Part shown: in pieces, positions 9,405-19,800 of the stretch
How positions within the stretch are numbered: the stretch's first letter is position 1
Layout: each line of letters starts with the position of its first letter
Source: Pedobacter sp. PAMC26386
Lineage (GTDB): Bacteria > Bacteroidota > Bacteroidia > Sphingobacteriales > Sphingobacteriaceae
NCBI GenBank assembly: GCA_014302835.1
Contig: CP060294.1
Span: forward strand, 3,001,067 to 3,065,066
Direction: 5' to 3'
DNA: 64,000 nt
The notes under the pieces: model-generated
What the model was told of the DNA's origin: nothing
Database searches by the model: none
What the model saw: the letters and a program-made list of their open reading frames with translations, nothing else
Position numbers and translations under genes: made by a program

Positions 9405-10444
9405 AGTTTTTGTGGTATTTTAAGCGTAGTAATATAAAAATTATCTTCCGTAGTAGCCGTCTGTAAAAGTGTACTATCTGCAAAAAGAAGATATAGCCTT
9501 CTACGGATCGCAGTCAGTCCAAAACCAGTCCCTCCTGTAGCTTTCATTTCCGGATCATAAGGGTTCCTGACACTGATAGTCAACATATTATTCTCTGCCT
9601 TTACAGTAAGAGAAATCAAGATAGCTGCTGAAGTATTGTATAACCCGAATTTGATTGCGTTCTCCACAATAGGCTGTAATAATGTTCCGGGCAAAGAAAG
9701 ATTAAGGGTATGCTCATCAATCGTGATATCCAGATTTAACCGATGACTAAATCTTACTTTTTCAATATCGAGGTACAGCTGGACATATTCCATTTCTTCT
9801 GCCACAGTTACCCAAACTTCATCATCCCTTTTCAGGGTACCTCTTAAAAAAGAGGCTAGTTTCGTAATCATTGTACCTGCTTCTTTCGGATTCACAATAG
9901 TTAATGCATAAACCGAATTTAAGCTATTGAATAAAAAACGGGGTTGCAACTGGTGTCTCAGTTTGTTTAACTCTGCTTCTCTGGCCAGGTTTTGCGCGGT
10001 AAAAAGACGTTCCTTCATCTCAGATTGTTCTTCCAGACGATACCACAATATATTTACAAATGCACACCAGGCCAGGAAAACAAAAACCACAATAAACCTG
10101 AATACGAGCGAAAAATTCAGAAAGTTCACATAGGTATGATCGTGCACAAAGATGTGGCTTAATAGAAATCTGCCGATTAAACTAATTAAAACAGCCAGAG
10201 CAATAGCCAGCACAATCACGAATAACACGATTTCATCCTTCGGCTGATAAAATCGCAGCATCACACTAATAATTAAACAAGAAGCGGCTAAAAGGGTATT
10301 TGTAATCAAACTATCTGCAACAGACACATACCAATTAAAATTCAGGGTATAAAAAAACAGCAGTATAAACGCAGCCGTCCAGGCTACAAAGAGTATAGCT
10401 GCTGTCTTTTGTGATTTTCTAGTTAACAGAGGATTATCGGTCAC
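9401..10444 (-). CDS. LytS-type sensor histidine kinase with Arg at the usual phospho-His position
   Basis: A 347-residue membrane kinase with about four transmembrane segments in residues 15-135, a short coiled linker, then the His_kinase domain and a HATPase domain with PIVENAIKFGL (N box) and GGTGFGLTAIRRRL (G box). In this family the phosphoacceptor region normally reads QPHFLFNSLN; here it reads QPRFLFNSLN, and the codon is clearly CGT at residue 169. A neighbouring His is at 164. The kinase is coupled to the LytTR regulator downstream. Autophosphorylation may be lost or use another residue. Confidence 0.9.
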   Translation of the reverse strand: MTDNPLLTRKSQKTAAILFVAWTAAFILLFFYTLNFNWYVSVADSLITNTLLAASCLIISVMLRFYQPKDEIVLFVIVLAIALAVLISLIGRFLLSHIFVHDHTYVNFLNFSLVFRFIVVFVFLAWCAFVNILWYRLEEQSEMKERLFTAQNLAREAELNKLRHQLQPRFLFNSLNSVYALTIVNPKEAGTMITKLASFLRGTLKRDDEVWVTVAEEMEYVQLYLDIEKVRFSHRLNLDITIDEHTLNLSLPGTLLQPIVENAIKFGLYNTSAAILISLTVKAENNMLTISVRNPYDPEMKATGGTGFGLTAIRRRLYLLFADSTLLQTATTEDNFYITTLKIPQKL

Positions 10445-10454
10445 AACTTATTAT

Positions 10455-11309
10455 TTAGTAGTTACTAATGCTTACACCACCAAATAAAGCTACTCCATTT
10501 ATTGTAATTATTTTCAGAGGCTCGCTGGTGGCTGGGTTAATTGAACGTTTGTCATCCAGACCGCCAAATATTGGGGTCACCTCCGATTTCACTACCCATG
10601 TTGGAGGAATGATCAATTTAACACCACCAAAAATGGCGACAATTTCTATCGACACATTGTCCTGAAAATCAGCCTGTGTCAAATCAAGTTCGCATCCTCC
10701 AAAAACAGAAACGATATCTCCACCTTTAAAGTTCTTAGAATAAACCTGTCGTTTACTACCTCCAAACACATTTACAGAATCAATAAAATCATTTTCATTG
10801 CCGTAAGTTCTTGTATAGGGATCTGTAACCGGATTACCAGATGGGTTAGTCTGTGAACCTTCTGGATTAGCCTGTGGATCTACTGGGTTAGCCCGAGGGT
10901 CTCTAGGGTCAGTGTAAGGACCAAATGGACGATGCCTATAATCTGTCCACTGAAATTTCTCAAACTTCTGATCCCAATCACATCTATTGACTCTTTTTGG
11001 TTTAAAGATCACAAACAGTCCTAAAACAATTAACCCTGCTCCGATATAATATTGTGACATATTTATATCAACTATATTCTGAACGGTAAAATATCCTCCA
11101 ACCAATACCATCACCAGCCAGCCGCCACCATTAAAATTACGTTTAAAACCAATCATTAAACCGATTAGAATTAATAAGGTGGGCCAGGTAAAGATCCAAT
11201 TCGGAATATCAATTCCAAAATTCCTGAGTAAAAAAACAGATCCTATAATTAAAAGAATCAAACCGCTCCAGATTCTGCTCGAACGATTTTTATATTTATG
11301 ATTTTCCAT
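10455..11309 (-). CDS. LiaF-like transmembrane protein
   Basis: A 284-residue protein with four hydrophobic segments in its first 110 residues (DUF5668-like), a Pro/Asn-rich linker with repeated NPxxxxQ units, and a C-terminal beta-helix-like domain with repeated VFGG motifs (SVNVFGG, SVFGGCEL, AIFGGVKL, PIFGGLDD, ALFGGVSI) typical of LiaF and YvqF proteins. LiaF modulates the cell-envelope stress kinase LiaS in Firmicutes. It lies first in an operon with the kinase and regulator. The start at MENHKYK is chosen over an ATG five codons upstream because AAAGG precedes it. Confidence 0.85.
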   Translation of the reverse strand: MENHKYKNRSSRIWSGLILLIIGSVFLLRNFGIDIPNWIFTWPTLLILIGLMIGFKRNFNGGGWLVMVLVGGYFTVQNIVDINMSQYYIGAGLIVLGLFVIFKPKRVNRCDWDQKFEKFQWTDYRHRPFGPYTDPRDPRANPVDPQANPEGSQTNPSGNPVTDPYTRTYGNENDFIDSVNVFGGSKRQVYSKNFKGGDIVSVFGGCELDLTQADFQDNVSIEIVAIFGGVKLIIPPTWVVKSEVTPIFGGLDDKRSINPATSEPLKIITINGVALFGGVSISNY

Positions 11310-11805
11310 AACCTTTATTACCATTTATTATACACCAAAATTAAGGCTTAAATAAGAATTGTTAAACAGGGATCTTCCATATGGCTGTAAAACCCCGGTG
11401 AACAACATTTTTTCACCGGTGAATAAATTACTGATTCTGGGCAGACACCACCAGCCTATGTTCCCTCCTGATTTTTCAAAAGATAAACAACTGAGTTATT
11501 ATCTTTCAAAGTAATCAAAAGCTGAACGCAATTGTTTACCTAAACGAAACAACCCATAACACAACTGAATTAAGAACAAAATCACAACCGAAATACAAAA
11601 TTTATTACTGATAACCAGATTAATATAAAAAAAACGGATTAGTTTTTCATGCAAAAAACGACGCATAAAGACACATTTCAGCAAAATATAAAAATTTTAA
11701 ATTATTTATTATGTTTTACATAAAAACAATTTTATATTTATATATATCATCATGTTTTAATAGAAAAAAAAATTACCATTAAAAAGCGCAACAATTAACA
11801 CTAAT
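11310..11805. other. 496-bp divergent intergenic region
   Basis: The region lies between the LiaF-like operon (minus) and the lanthipeptide-linked TonB receptor (plus), so both promoters must be here. It is strongly AT-rich toward the right. A short hairpin (CCGGTGAA at 11395-11402 and TTCACCGG at 11412-11419) is present. A minus-strand open frame of 61 codons at 11499-11684 has no recognisable product and I do not call it a gene. Confidence 0.5.
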
Positions 11806-14160
11806 ATGTCTAAAACTGCCTGGATTATGCTTTTTATTTCGTTATCAGCTATTATTAATACCAGTGCTCAGGAAGTAACTCTTAGTGGTAAGATCGTTGA
11901 TCAAAGTGGCCGTCCTCTGGAATATGTCGAGACAGCCCTATATGCTGATCATAGTGCCAAAATAAAAAGCATTTTTTCGGACACCTTAGGATACTTTAAA
12001 ATTCAAGTAAAAAAAAACTCATACCAATTTAAAGTCCTTCAATTTGGAAGCGTCTTATTGACAAAAGACATCACATTAGACCACGACACAGACTTGGGAG
12101 TACTTCAGATAGACAAAGCAATTAATCTGGAAACCGTAGTGATTCAAGGAAATAAAGGAATCATCACCCAACAGCAAGATAAACTCATTTTCAATGTTGA
12201 AAATAGCCCTTTGAAAAATGGTTATAACGGACTTGAGGTATTAAAGCGCAGTCCAAAATTGAGAATTAATCCAGAAGGAGATATTCTGCTAAGAAATAGT
12301 AGCGTTTTAGTTCTGGTTAATGGACGTAAGATGACACTTTCCGGAGAAGAACTTTCTGGCTATTTAAGAAGCCTGCGCTCAGAAAACATTAAAAAAATAG
12401 AAATACAAACAGTTGGCTCTGCCGAAACTGACGCATCAAACAGCGGAGGGGTAATTAATATTGTTCTTAAAAAGGTTCCCACAGGCTTTCAATCCACCCT
12501 ACAAAGTTCATACACTTACAGGGATAAAAACCACTCCACCAATTTTGGTAGTATCAATAATCAGTTCGGCTCAGAAAAATGGAATATCTACAGCAAAATA
12601 AGTTATAGCGACTACAGTAATTTATCAAAGTATAATTCTACTACACGTTTTTATGATTTTGATGGTAGAAATGAAAATGGCGGAGAAACAGAGAACCGTA
12701 ATAGAAATCTTAACGCCATAGCTGGAATAGTTTTTTATCCTAATAAAAGAAGTGAGATTGGTGCCGAAGGATATTTCTCCAATAATAAAACAGATCGAAA
12801 TGGTTTAGAAATTCTAAATATTTTTGAACCCCAGTTAAACGCAACGTCTACTAACAAGTCCCTGTACTATAACAAAACCATTTTTTGGAATGCAACTTTA
12901 AACTACACCTATAAACTTGACAGCATTGGTAGCAAGCTGAAATTTATTGGGGATGTGGGGAACAATGACTTGCATAACCGAAATGAAGTAGATACACGGT
13001 ACACCTTTGGCACTTTGCAAGATAATTACAATCGTTTTCTAACCAATGCCAAATCCAATTTTTACAATTTACAAACTGACTTGGTGCAAAAACTTGAAAA
13101 CAGCTGGGAACTAACAACTGGTATTAAATTATCAAGAGTATCACGAAATAACCAATTGTACAATTACATATTTGAGAACGAGTGGAAACCTCTAAACTCA
13201 GGTAACCAAAATTTCAAAAATGATGAGACTATTTTAGCCGGTTATGCCTCGGTTTCAAAACAATTTGATAAAAAAAATAGCATCAAATTAGGATTAAGAA
13301 CAGAATACACCAAACTCAAAGGAACGGACTATATCAACAGCTTAAATATTAATAAAAGCTATTTTGATTGGTTTCCAAATCTGTATTACGGGTATGAAAT
13401 CAAACAGGATCAAAGTCTTTCATTCAGTTATTCACGTAGAATTCAGCGGCCAAGCTTTAGAGACCTCAGTCCCTTTGTGATTAAGCAGAATGACTTTCTC
13501 TATCAACTGGGAAACCCCGATTTAAAGCCACAATACACAAACAAATTAGATTTCACTTACCAACAGAAAAACCAATCTTTCTCTATTTTTTGTAACCTAA
13601 CAAACGATTTGATAGCTGGCATCTACTCCACAGAAAACAATGTGAGCTATTACAGACCTCAAAATTTTGGGAAATCGAGAAATATAGGGATTGATTATTC
13701 CTATCATGGAGATATAACGAAATGGTTATACTCCAACATTTCGATAGGTGTCATGAATTACGACTTTAAGTCGGGCAGTAGTAAACAAAACAGATTTTCA
13801 TTTTACAATACGATAAGCACACAGGCAAAGTTTTCAAAGACATTTTTCTTAGATATAACACATGATTTTACGAGTAAAAGCCAATATCAGGTTGTTGAAC
13901 TTGCAAAACAATACGAATTAGACCTTGCTTTACAAAAGAGTATCTGGAAAGGAGCAGGAATTATTCGATTAAGTTGCGATGATGTTTTTAACACACAACG
14001 AGACAGTAATATTTCCTACTATAAAAATTTTGATTTCAGGTTTTATCAAAAACGCATTACACGTATGGCTTCATTAATGTTTACCTACACATTTAAGAAT
14101 AGAACCAATTTCAATACAAGGAAAGTACAACAGGGAAACGAGAATAAAGGTAGATTATAA
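11806..14160 (+). CDS. TonB-dependent outer-membrane receptor with carboxypeptidase-like N-terminal domain
   Basis: A 784-residue protein: signal peptide (to about residue 21, NTSAQ), a CarboxypepD_reg beta-sandwich (about 24-105), a plug domain (about 130-225) with VLVLVNGRKM and SGGVINIVLKK, and a large barrel of the OMP_b-brl family to the C-terminus. The family imports or binds ligands at the outer membrane, energised by TonB. It stands 197 bases upstream of the lanthipeptide precursor on the same strand, so it could handle the product (uptake, sensing or self-protection); that link is inferred from position only. Confidence 0.85.
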   Translation: MSKTAWIMLFISLSAIINTSAQEVTLSGKIVDQSGRPLEYVETALYADHSAKIKSIFSDTLGYFKIQVKKNSYQFKVLQFGSVLLTKDITLDHDTDLGVLQIDKAINLETVVIQGNKGIITQQQDKLIFNVENSPLKNGYNGLEVLKRSPKLRINPEGDILLRNSSVLVLVNGRKMTLSGEELSGYLRSLRSENIKKIEIQTVGSAETDASNSGGVINIVLKKVPTGFQSTLQSSYTYRDKNHSTNFGSINNQFGSEKWNIYSKISYSDYSNLSKYNSTTRFYDFDGRNENGGETENRNRNLNAIAGIVFYPNKRSEIGAEGYFSNNKTDRNGLEILNIFEPQLNATSTNKSLYYNKTIFWNATLNYTYKLDSIGSKLKFIGDVGNNDLHNRNEVDTRYTFGTLQDNYNRFLTNAKSNFYNLQTDLVQKLENSWELTTGIKLSRVSRNNQLYNYIFENEWKPLNSGNQNFKNDETILAGYASVSKQFDKKNSIKLGLRTEYTKLKGTDYINSLNINKSYFDWFPNLYYGYEIKQDQSLSFSYSRRIQRPSFRDLSPFVIKQNDFLYQLGNPDLKPQYTNKLDFTYQQKNQSFSIFCNLTNDLIAGIYSTENNVSYYRPQNFGKSRNIGIDYSYHGDITKWLYSNISIGVMNYDFKSGSSKQNRFSFYNTISTQAKFSKTFFLDITHDFTSKSQYQVVELAKQYELDLALQKSIWKGAGIIRLSCDDVFNTQRDSNISYYKNFDFRFYQKRITRMASLMFTYTFKNRTNFNTRKVQQGNENKGRL

Positions 14161-14357
14161 TTAAAAATGTTAGAATTTATAAGAATATAAATTACAAACT
14201 TCTTTTTCGCGAGAAAGCGGCAGAAATAGTTTAGGGAGGCCTACTTAATCTATCAAGCCGAGTACCTGCTTCCTGGGTATTACATTGGAAGGGTGCCTGC
14301 ACCACCTAAAAAAGCTGTAATTATCATTTTTTATTTAAAAACTTAGATCAAAAAATT

Positions 14358-14558
14358 ATGAAAAAGCAAATCAAATTCCAGAAAAAAGGGTTATCTCTTA
14401 ACAAAGAAACACTTTCAAAAATTAATGCAGAACAAATGAGAGCTATTGCTGGTGGTACGGCAAGAGCAGCAGCCTCAGGCACTGTAGAACCAACTAAGCC
14501 AGATGTAGCTGTTGCAGGTAGTAATTGTTGTTCATACGCAAATACTGCTTGTTGCTAG
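14358..14558 (+). CDS. class I lanthipeptide precursor peptide (LanA)
   Basis: A 66-residue peptide with the Bacteroidota class I leader: KKGLSLNKETLSKINAEQM followed by a double-Gly site at residues 32-33. LSLNKET plus INAEQM is the recognisable leader core. The predicted 33-residue core has Thr/Ser at 34, 40, 42, 46, 55, 59 and 63, and Cys at 57, 58, 65 and 66, arranged as SNCC and TACC. This allows up to four lanthionine or methyllanthionine rings in the C-terminal third, with a Pro/Ala-rich stretch before them. Cleavage after GG fits the C39-peptidase exporter downstream. A hairpin terminator follows directly. Confidence 0.93.
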   Translation: MKKQIKFQKKGLSLNKETLSKINAEQMRAIAGGTARAAASGTVEPTKPDVAVAGSNCCSYANTACC

Positions 14559-14570
14559 TTTTAATTATTG

Positions 14571-14605
14571 AGCAGCGGGATAATTTAATTATCTCGCTGC
14601 TTTTT
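14571..14605 (+). terminator. hairpin terminator or attenuator behind lanA
   Basis: Arms AGCAGCGGGATAAT (14571-14584) and ATTATCTCGCTGCT (14588-14601) pair over 14 positions with one G-U, a 3-nt loop and a following run of five T. It lies between the precursor gene and the modification genes on the same strand, so partial read-through would give more precursor than enzyme mRNA. Confidence 0.85.
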
Positions 14606-14675
14606 CATGAATAAAGACAAGGCAAATTCTTAATTTCTACAATCTGGATACCACCTCCTTTAACTTATATTTTTT

Positions 14676-15599
14676 ATGATAAAAATTGGATTACTAGATT
14701 TTGGTGTCAGAGCTGCGCACATAAATAGCATATCAATTATTGAAGATTTAATTGATTATGCCTGCAAAGCTGAAGAATTAGGATACAATAGGTTCTGGTT
14801 ATCGGAACATCATAATTTTGATCCGCTATCCCCATGGTTAAATCCTGAAGTTTTATTACCAGTCATTGCTGGTATGACAAATAACATCAGAATAGGAACC
14901 GGAGGTATCCTGTTAGCCAATCATTCTCCCTACCGGATAGCTTATACTTTTAAATTACTGAACAACCTTTTTTCAAATAGAATAGATTTAGGCATTGCCA
15001 AAGGGTATAGTTCGCGGAATATCACGAATCCAGACCAGATGGACACCGGACTTAGCAGAGATAACATAAGCAAAGTATTTGATCAAAATCTTTTATCATT
15101 ACTCAATTACCTAAATAATGAAGAAGAGCTTTTAGAACAGCAAATCATCATACCCCCCTATAAAGGGGAAAGCCCGGAAATATGGGCGTTGGTTAGTTCA
15201 TATAAAAACTTAAAAGTGATCGCAGCACAAGGCATAAACTTTTCAAGATCGATATTTCACTATGGAGCCGATGTAAATTACCACAAGGAACAGCTTCATG
15301 AATTCAGGGAAATCTTTTTTTCGGCCCATCATAGATTTCCTAAAGTATCTATTGCATTCTCTGGCTGTTGCCACAAAGATGAACAAAAAGCAAGAAAACT
15401 TTTTGAAGATTACCCATACGCCTTCAATGCTGATAACATTGTTGGCTCACCTTCAAAATTTGAAGACACGTTATGTGAATACCAAACGCGATATGATATA
15501 GATGAATTCATTTTTATGAATGTAGCGTTAAATCCTGAAGACCGGCAAAATGGCATCGAGCTCTTATCAGAAAAAATGCAACTTAAAGCTAATGTTTAA
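14676..15599 (+). CDS. luciferase-like flavin-dependent oxidoreductase in the lanthipeptide cluster
   Basis: A 307-residue protein of the bacterial luciferase-like (LLM) fold, starting MIKIGLLDFG and containing RFWLSEHHNFD, IRIGTGGILLANHSP and RIDLGIAKGY, the usual flavin-barrel landmarks. It sits between lanA and lanC and is 14 bases from lanC, so it is very probably a tailoring enzyme of the cluster. Related LLM-fold enzymes such as LxmJ of the lexapeptide pathway reduce dehydroalanine to D-alanine; an oxidative reaction is equally possible. The cofactor (FMN or F420) cannot be read from the sequence. Confidence 0.85.
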   Translation: MIKIGLLDFGVRAAHINSISIIEDLIDYACKAEELGYNRFWLSEHHNFDPLSPWLNPEVLLPVIAGMTNNIRIGTGGILLANHSPYRIAYTFKLLNNLFSNRIDLGIAKGYSSRNITNPDQMDTGLSRDNISKVFDQNLLSLLNYLNNEEELLEQQIIIPPYKGESPEIWALVSSYKNLKVIAAQGINFSRSIFHYGADVNYHKEQLHEFREIFFSAHHRFPKVSIAFSGCCHKDEQKARKLFEDYPYAFNADNIVGSPSKFEDTLCEYQTRYDIDEFIFMNVALNPEDRQNGIELLSEKMQLKANV

Positions 15600-15613
15600 A
15601 CTTTTCAACAACT

Positions 15614-16840
15614 ATGAGTGTAGATACAAGGATCAAAACCACACTGGATAAGATTAATAAATGCATTTTCCCGATTGAGTTCGAATGCAGTCTGAAAAAA
15701 AACAAATACGCAATATTTAACGGAGATTCATTCGCGGCAGGAAATCTTGGCCTAGTTCTTTTTCACTACTATTACCACAAAGTAATCAAAGACGAGAAGT
15801 CCGAAGAAAGGGCATTAGAGCTTCTTCAAAACATTATTGATAGAGTAGATAATAATTTGAGTTCTCTTAGCAGTTATACTTTAAGCTATGGTCTTTCTGG
15901 TCTGGGTATTATGTTAGACCATTTATCGGTCCAGGGTTTTATTGACTATGAAATTGAAGAAAGCCTAGAAATGGACAAGCTTATTTATGAATGGGCCCTT
16001 GAAATGATAAATAAAGAAGACAGTGAATTTTTACATGGAGCATTGGGCGCTGTCTCCTACTTATCAAAAAATCAGGATAAAGAATTTAGTCAAAAATATA
16101 TTGATGATTTGTTGGGAGAACTTTCGGCCAAAGCCATCTATACCGAAAGTGGCAGTATATATTTCGACCTCTTTAATATCATGATCCCTGAATATCCAAA
16201 AGGCACAATAAATCTCAGTTTATCACACGGATTATGCGGTATAGTACTCGTACTAATTGAATTACTAAAAAGAGGTGCTACTGAAAACCCTGCAAAGATA
16301 TTAATCCATAAGGCACTCCAATTCCTAGAAGAAAATATAAGCCCTGTGGATTTCTCCAAGAAAATTTATTGCTATTCAGATATAGTTATCTTTTCAGACC
16401 ATAAAGAAAAGCGCAATACCAGACTCGCCTGGTGTTACGGAGATATTAACCTGGCTCTTGTATTTCTTACTGCAGGAAAGTTTTTCAGTCATGCGCACTA
16501 TACAGATATTGGAAATAAAATTGGGCTAACAACACTCTCAAGAAAGGATTTCGACCAGACCTACATCAAGGATTCACAATTCTGTCACGGGACAGCCGGT
16601 ATCACTCAAGCGTATTACAGATTTTATAAATTAACAGGAAAATCAGAATACCTTGAGGGCAGAGACTACTGGTTACAAAAAACAATAGATAGGGTAGAAT
16701 TGGAAATTGACACCAATTATTATGATAATAAGGGAAATACAGGAGAGTTACTGGAAGGACTTACTGGTGTAGGACTTGTCCTCCTTTCAGCAATTGCACA
16801 GGAGGAATTAGAATGGGATAACCTACTCATTTTATCATGA
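15614..16840 (+). CDS. lanthionine synthetase C-like cyclase (LanC)
   Basis: LanC catalyses addition of Cys thiols onto dehydrated Ser/Thr using a zinc ion. This 408-residue protein has the alpha-toroid repeat pattern with Gly-rich turns (SYGLSGLGIM, HGALGAVSYL, SHGLCGIVLV, CYGDINLALV, CHGTAGITQA, GLTGVGLVLL). The expected zinc ligands are Cys274 (WCYGD) and Cys324-His325 (FCHGTAG), with His205 (SHG) as the likely acid/base. It is 31 bases upstream of the dehydratase gene. Confidence 0.95.
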   Translation: MSVDTRIKTTLDKINKCIFPIEFECSLKKNKYAIFNGDSFAAGNLGLVLFHYYYHKVIKDEKSEERALELLQNIIDRVDNNLSSLSSYTLSYGLSGLGIMLDHLSVQGFIDYEIEESLEMDKLIYEWALEMINKEDSEFLHGALGAVSYLSKNQDKEFSQKYIDDLLGELSAKAIYTESGSIYFDLFNIMIPEYPKGTINLSLSHGLCGIVLVLIELLKRGATENPAKILIHKALQFLEENISPVDFSKKIYCYSDIVIFSDHKEKRNTRLAWCYGDINLALVFLTAGKFFSHAHYTDIGNKIGLTTLSRKDFDQTYIKDSQFCHGTAGITQAYYRFYKLTGKSEYLEGRDYWLQKTIDRVELEIDTNYYDNKGNTGELLEGLTGVGLVLLSAIAQEELEWDNLLILS

Positions 16841-16871
16841 TTTAACCTTTTTTAAATTAAAACATCTAGCT

Positions 16872-19800
16872 ATGCTCCAACCTGAAGATTTTTATTTACT
16901 TAGAAGCCCTTACCTATCTATTAACACTGCAGAGGATTTATTGAACAATCATGATGAATTGTTTTCCTTACTTACAGCAATCTGCCAGAACAAAGGTATT
17001 AAAGAAGCTATTTACATCGCCTCTCCAGTTCTATTCAGAGAAATGGAAAAAATGCTCGAAGGAAAAATTACAGAGGAGAAATCTACTAACCGTATCCTGC
17101 AATCCCTGTTGAAATATATACTTAGAGCAAGTAGCCGGGCTACTCCTTATGGTATGTTTGCCGGCACTTCCATGGGAACTACAGCACAAACGACAAAAAT
17201 TACAGTTGGAGAACGGCATCAGCATAAATCCTTTACAAGACTTGATATGGATTTTCTTGATAAAATCATAGAATCACTTGCAAAGAACCCACAAATCAAA
17301 CCCCATCTATCGTACACGCCCAATTCCAGTTGGTATCGTGTTGCAGATAAGATCAATTATCTTGAAACAGAAATGCTAAAACAGACAAGTACATACAGCC
17401 TTTCAAGTGTAGATTATTCTGAATACCTGCAAGAAATCCTAGAGAAGGCGAATATTGGCCTTAATCGGGAAAAACTGTATCTATGCTTAGACGCCGAAGA
17501 TTTTTCTGAAGAAGAAGTTGCAAATTTTATAGAAGAGTTAATTGATAACCAGCTTTTGGTCCATAATCTAAAATCATCACCTACAAGTGAAAATGCTCTT
17601 CTGGAAGTTATAGATAAAATAGCTTCAATAGCGGATAAAACTAAAGACCAGGAGATCATCAAATACCTGAATCAGCTGAATAAAATAGATAGTGTATTAT
17701 CTTCAGATTTATTCATCACCGAAAAAAGAAAAATAGTTACTGAAGTAGTCTCGGTATTCTTTGATGCATTAGATTATTCGGGTGACTTCTTTCAGGTTGA
17801 TCTATCATTAGCCACTTTGCATAACCAGATCAATAAGAATATCTTAATCGAAATTACTCAGCAGATATCTGAAATAGCATTAGCAATGAAGATAAATCAG
17901 CCGGATGACCTTGGAAAATTCAAAGATATTTTTTTAAATCGCTATGAAGGACAGGAATTACCGTTAAATCAGGTTTTGGATACAGAATATGGTATTGGCT
18001 ACGGCAATGCCAATAGCCATTCAACAGGAATTTCCCCTCTCGTAAATGAAGTTAACGGAGGCTCTTCCCCACCCAGCAAGATTTTCTCAAAAGATTTTTT
18101 GCATGATATGGTTCAACAAAAGTTATTTAATGCGTTGCACATGGGTAATCATGGTATTGAAATTACCCAACAAGATATAAACTCTTTAAATCAGAACAAA
18201 ACGATTTCAGCCCCATTAGCTGACAGCGCATATATTTTAGGCACCATAACCTCCAGAAGCCCAGAATCAGTTGATAAGGGAGAATATAACTTCATTTTAA
18301 ATGCTTTTACCGGCCCCACTTCATCAGCTATAATCACAAGGTTCTGTTATACGGACAATCGGCTTTATGAGAATGTTAAGGCATGTATTAAGAAGGAAGA
18401 AAATGACACTGCTGTAATCTATGCTGAAATCATACATATGCCTCAGTCCAGACAAGGAAATATAATTAACAGGCCTGCATTTAGGGAATTTGAAATTCCT
18501 TTTCTTACTGCTGGCAGTGTACCTAGAGAAAAACAGATTAATGTAGATGATTTAATGGTCCGAGTGACTAATGGAAAAATCATACTCCGTTCACAGAAAT
18601 TAAACAAAAGGGTAATACCTCGTCTGACAACAGCTCATAATTTTAGATTTGCCAGTTTGCCGATATACAAGTTTCTTTGTGATCTCCAGTTTCAGGGAAC
18701 TCAATCTTATTACATGTGGAATTGGGCAAACTTTTCAGACCTGCCCTTTCTTCCCAGAGTTACATTCAAAAAAATAATTTTGTCGCCAGCGATATGGAAT
18801 ATTACAATTAAATCATTGTATGAAAATAAAGAGACTATAGATCAGCAAGCCATCATTCCTGCATTAAAACAATTCCAAAAAAAATATAGCATACCAAATA
18901 AGGTTTTATTAATTGAAGGCGATAATCGCCTACTAATAGACTTTACGAACCAATTGAGTTTAGAAATACTTCAACGACAGTTTATCAGTAGTAAAACAAT
19001 AGTTATAAGTGAGTTTCTATATGGCTCAGATCAATGTTTTATGGAGAACCAGAGCCAGGAAAAATTCGTTAACGAAATTGTTATTCCTGTGAGCAAGATT
19101 TCTAAGCCCCAAACACCAACACAAAACAGCCCAATTAAAAATGAGCCTGAGACCTTAGACAGAAGATTTACTTTAGGAAGCGAATGGGTTTATATAAAGA
19201 TATATGGCGGCCTTAAAACGCTTGATAATATCTTAAGAACAGACATTCTATATTTGACAGAATATCTAAAATCTAATGCCATAATTGACAAATGGTTTTA
19301 TATTCGGTACCAGGATCCAGAAATGCATATCAGACTGCGGTTTCATCTTAGCAATGAATCAGACTGGAAAGATGTAATTTCCGCCATAAATATAGCGCTC
19401 GAAGACAGTATAAACAATGGGTCAATATATAATATTGTTTATGATACCTACGAAAGAGAAATGGAACGATATAAAAGTTTGACAATAATACCTAGTGAGG
19501 ACCTTTTTTGTGTTGACAGCTATTATGCTTTAAAATTGCTTAGTATTTCAGAAGGTGATCAATATGAGAGAATAAGATGGATGATTGCCACGTTATCAAT
19601 TGACGATTATTTAAACTATTTCAAGCTAAGCCTAAACGAAAAAAGCAAGCTGACTCAAGAACTGGCTAAAGGATTTTATCTCGAATTTGGAGATAGCGTA
19701 CAAATAGAGAGGTCTTTAAACGGCTTGTATAGAAGTCATTCTCAGTCAATCAAAGACTTATTTGAAGGTAAAATTACTGAAACTGATCATTGGGTAGAAA

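Noticed and set aside
11499..11684. Minus-strand open frame of 61 codons between the LiaF-like operon and the TonB receptor
   Set aside because: AT-rich DNA gives hydrophobic open frames by chance; no conserved motif or supporting ribosome-binding site.
14161..14357. Possible short gene or fragment before lanA
   Set aside because: No open frame with a start and recognisable product; likely promoter and leader DNA of lanA.
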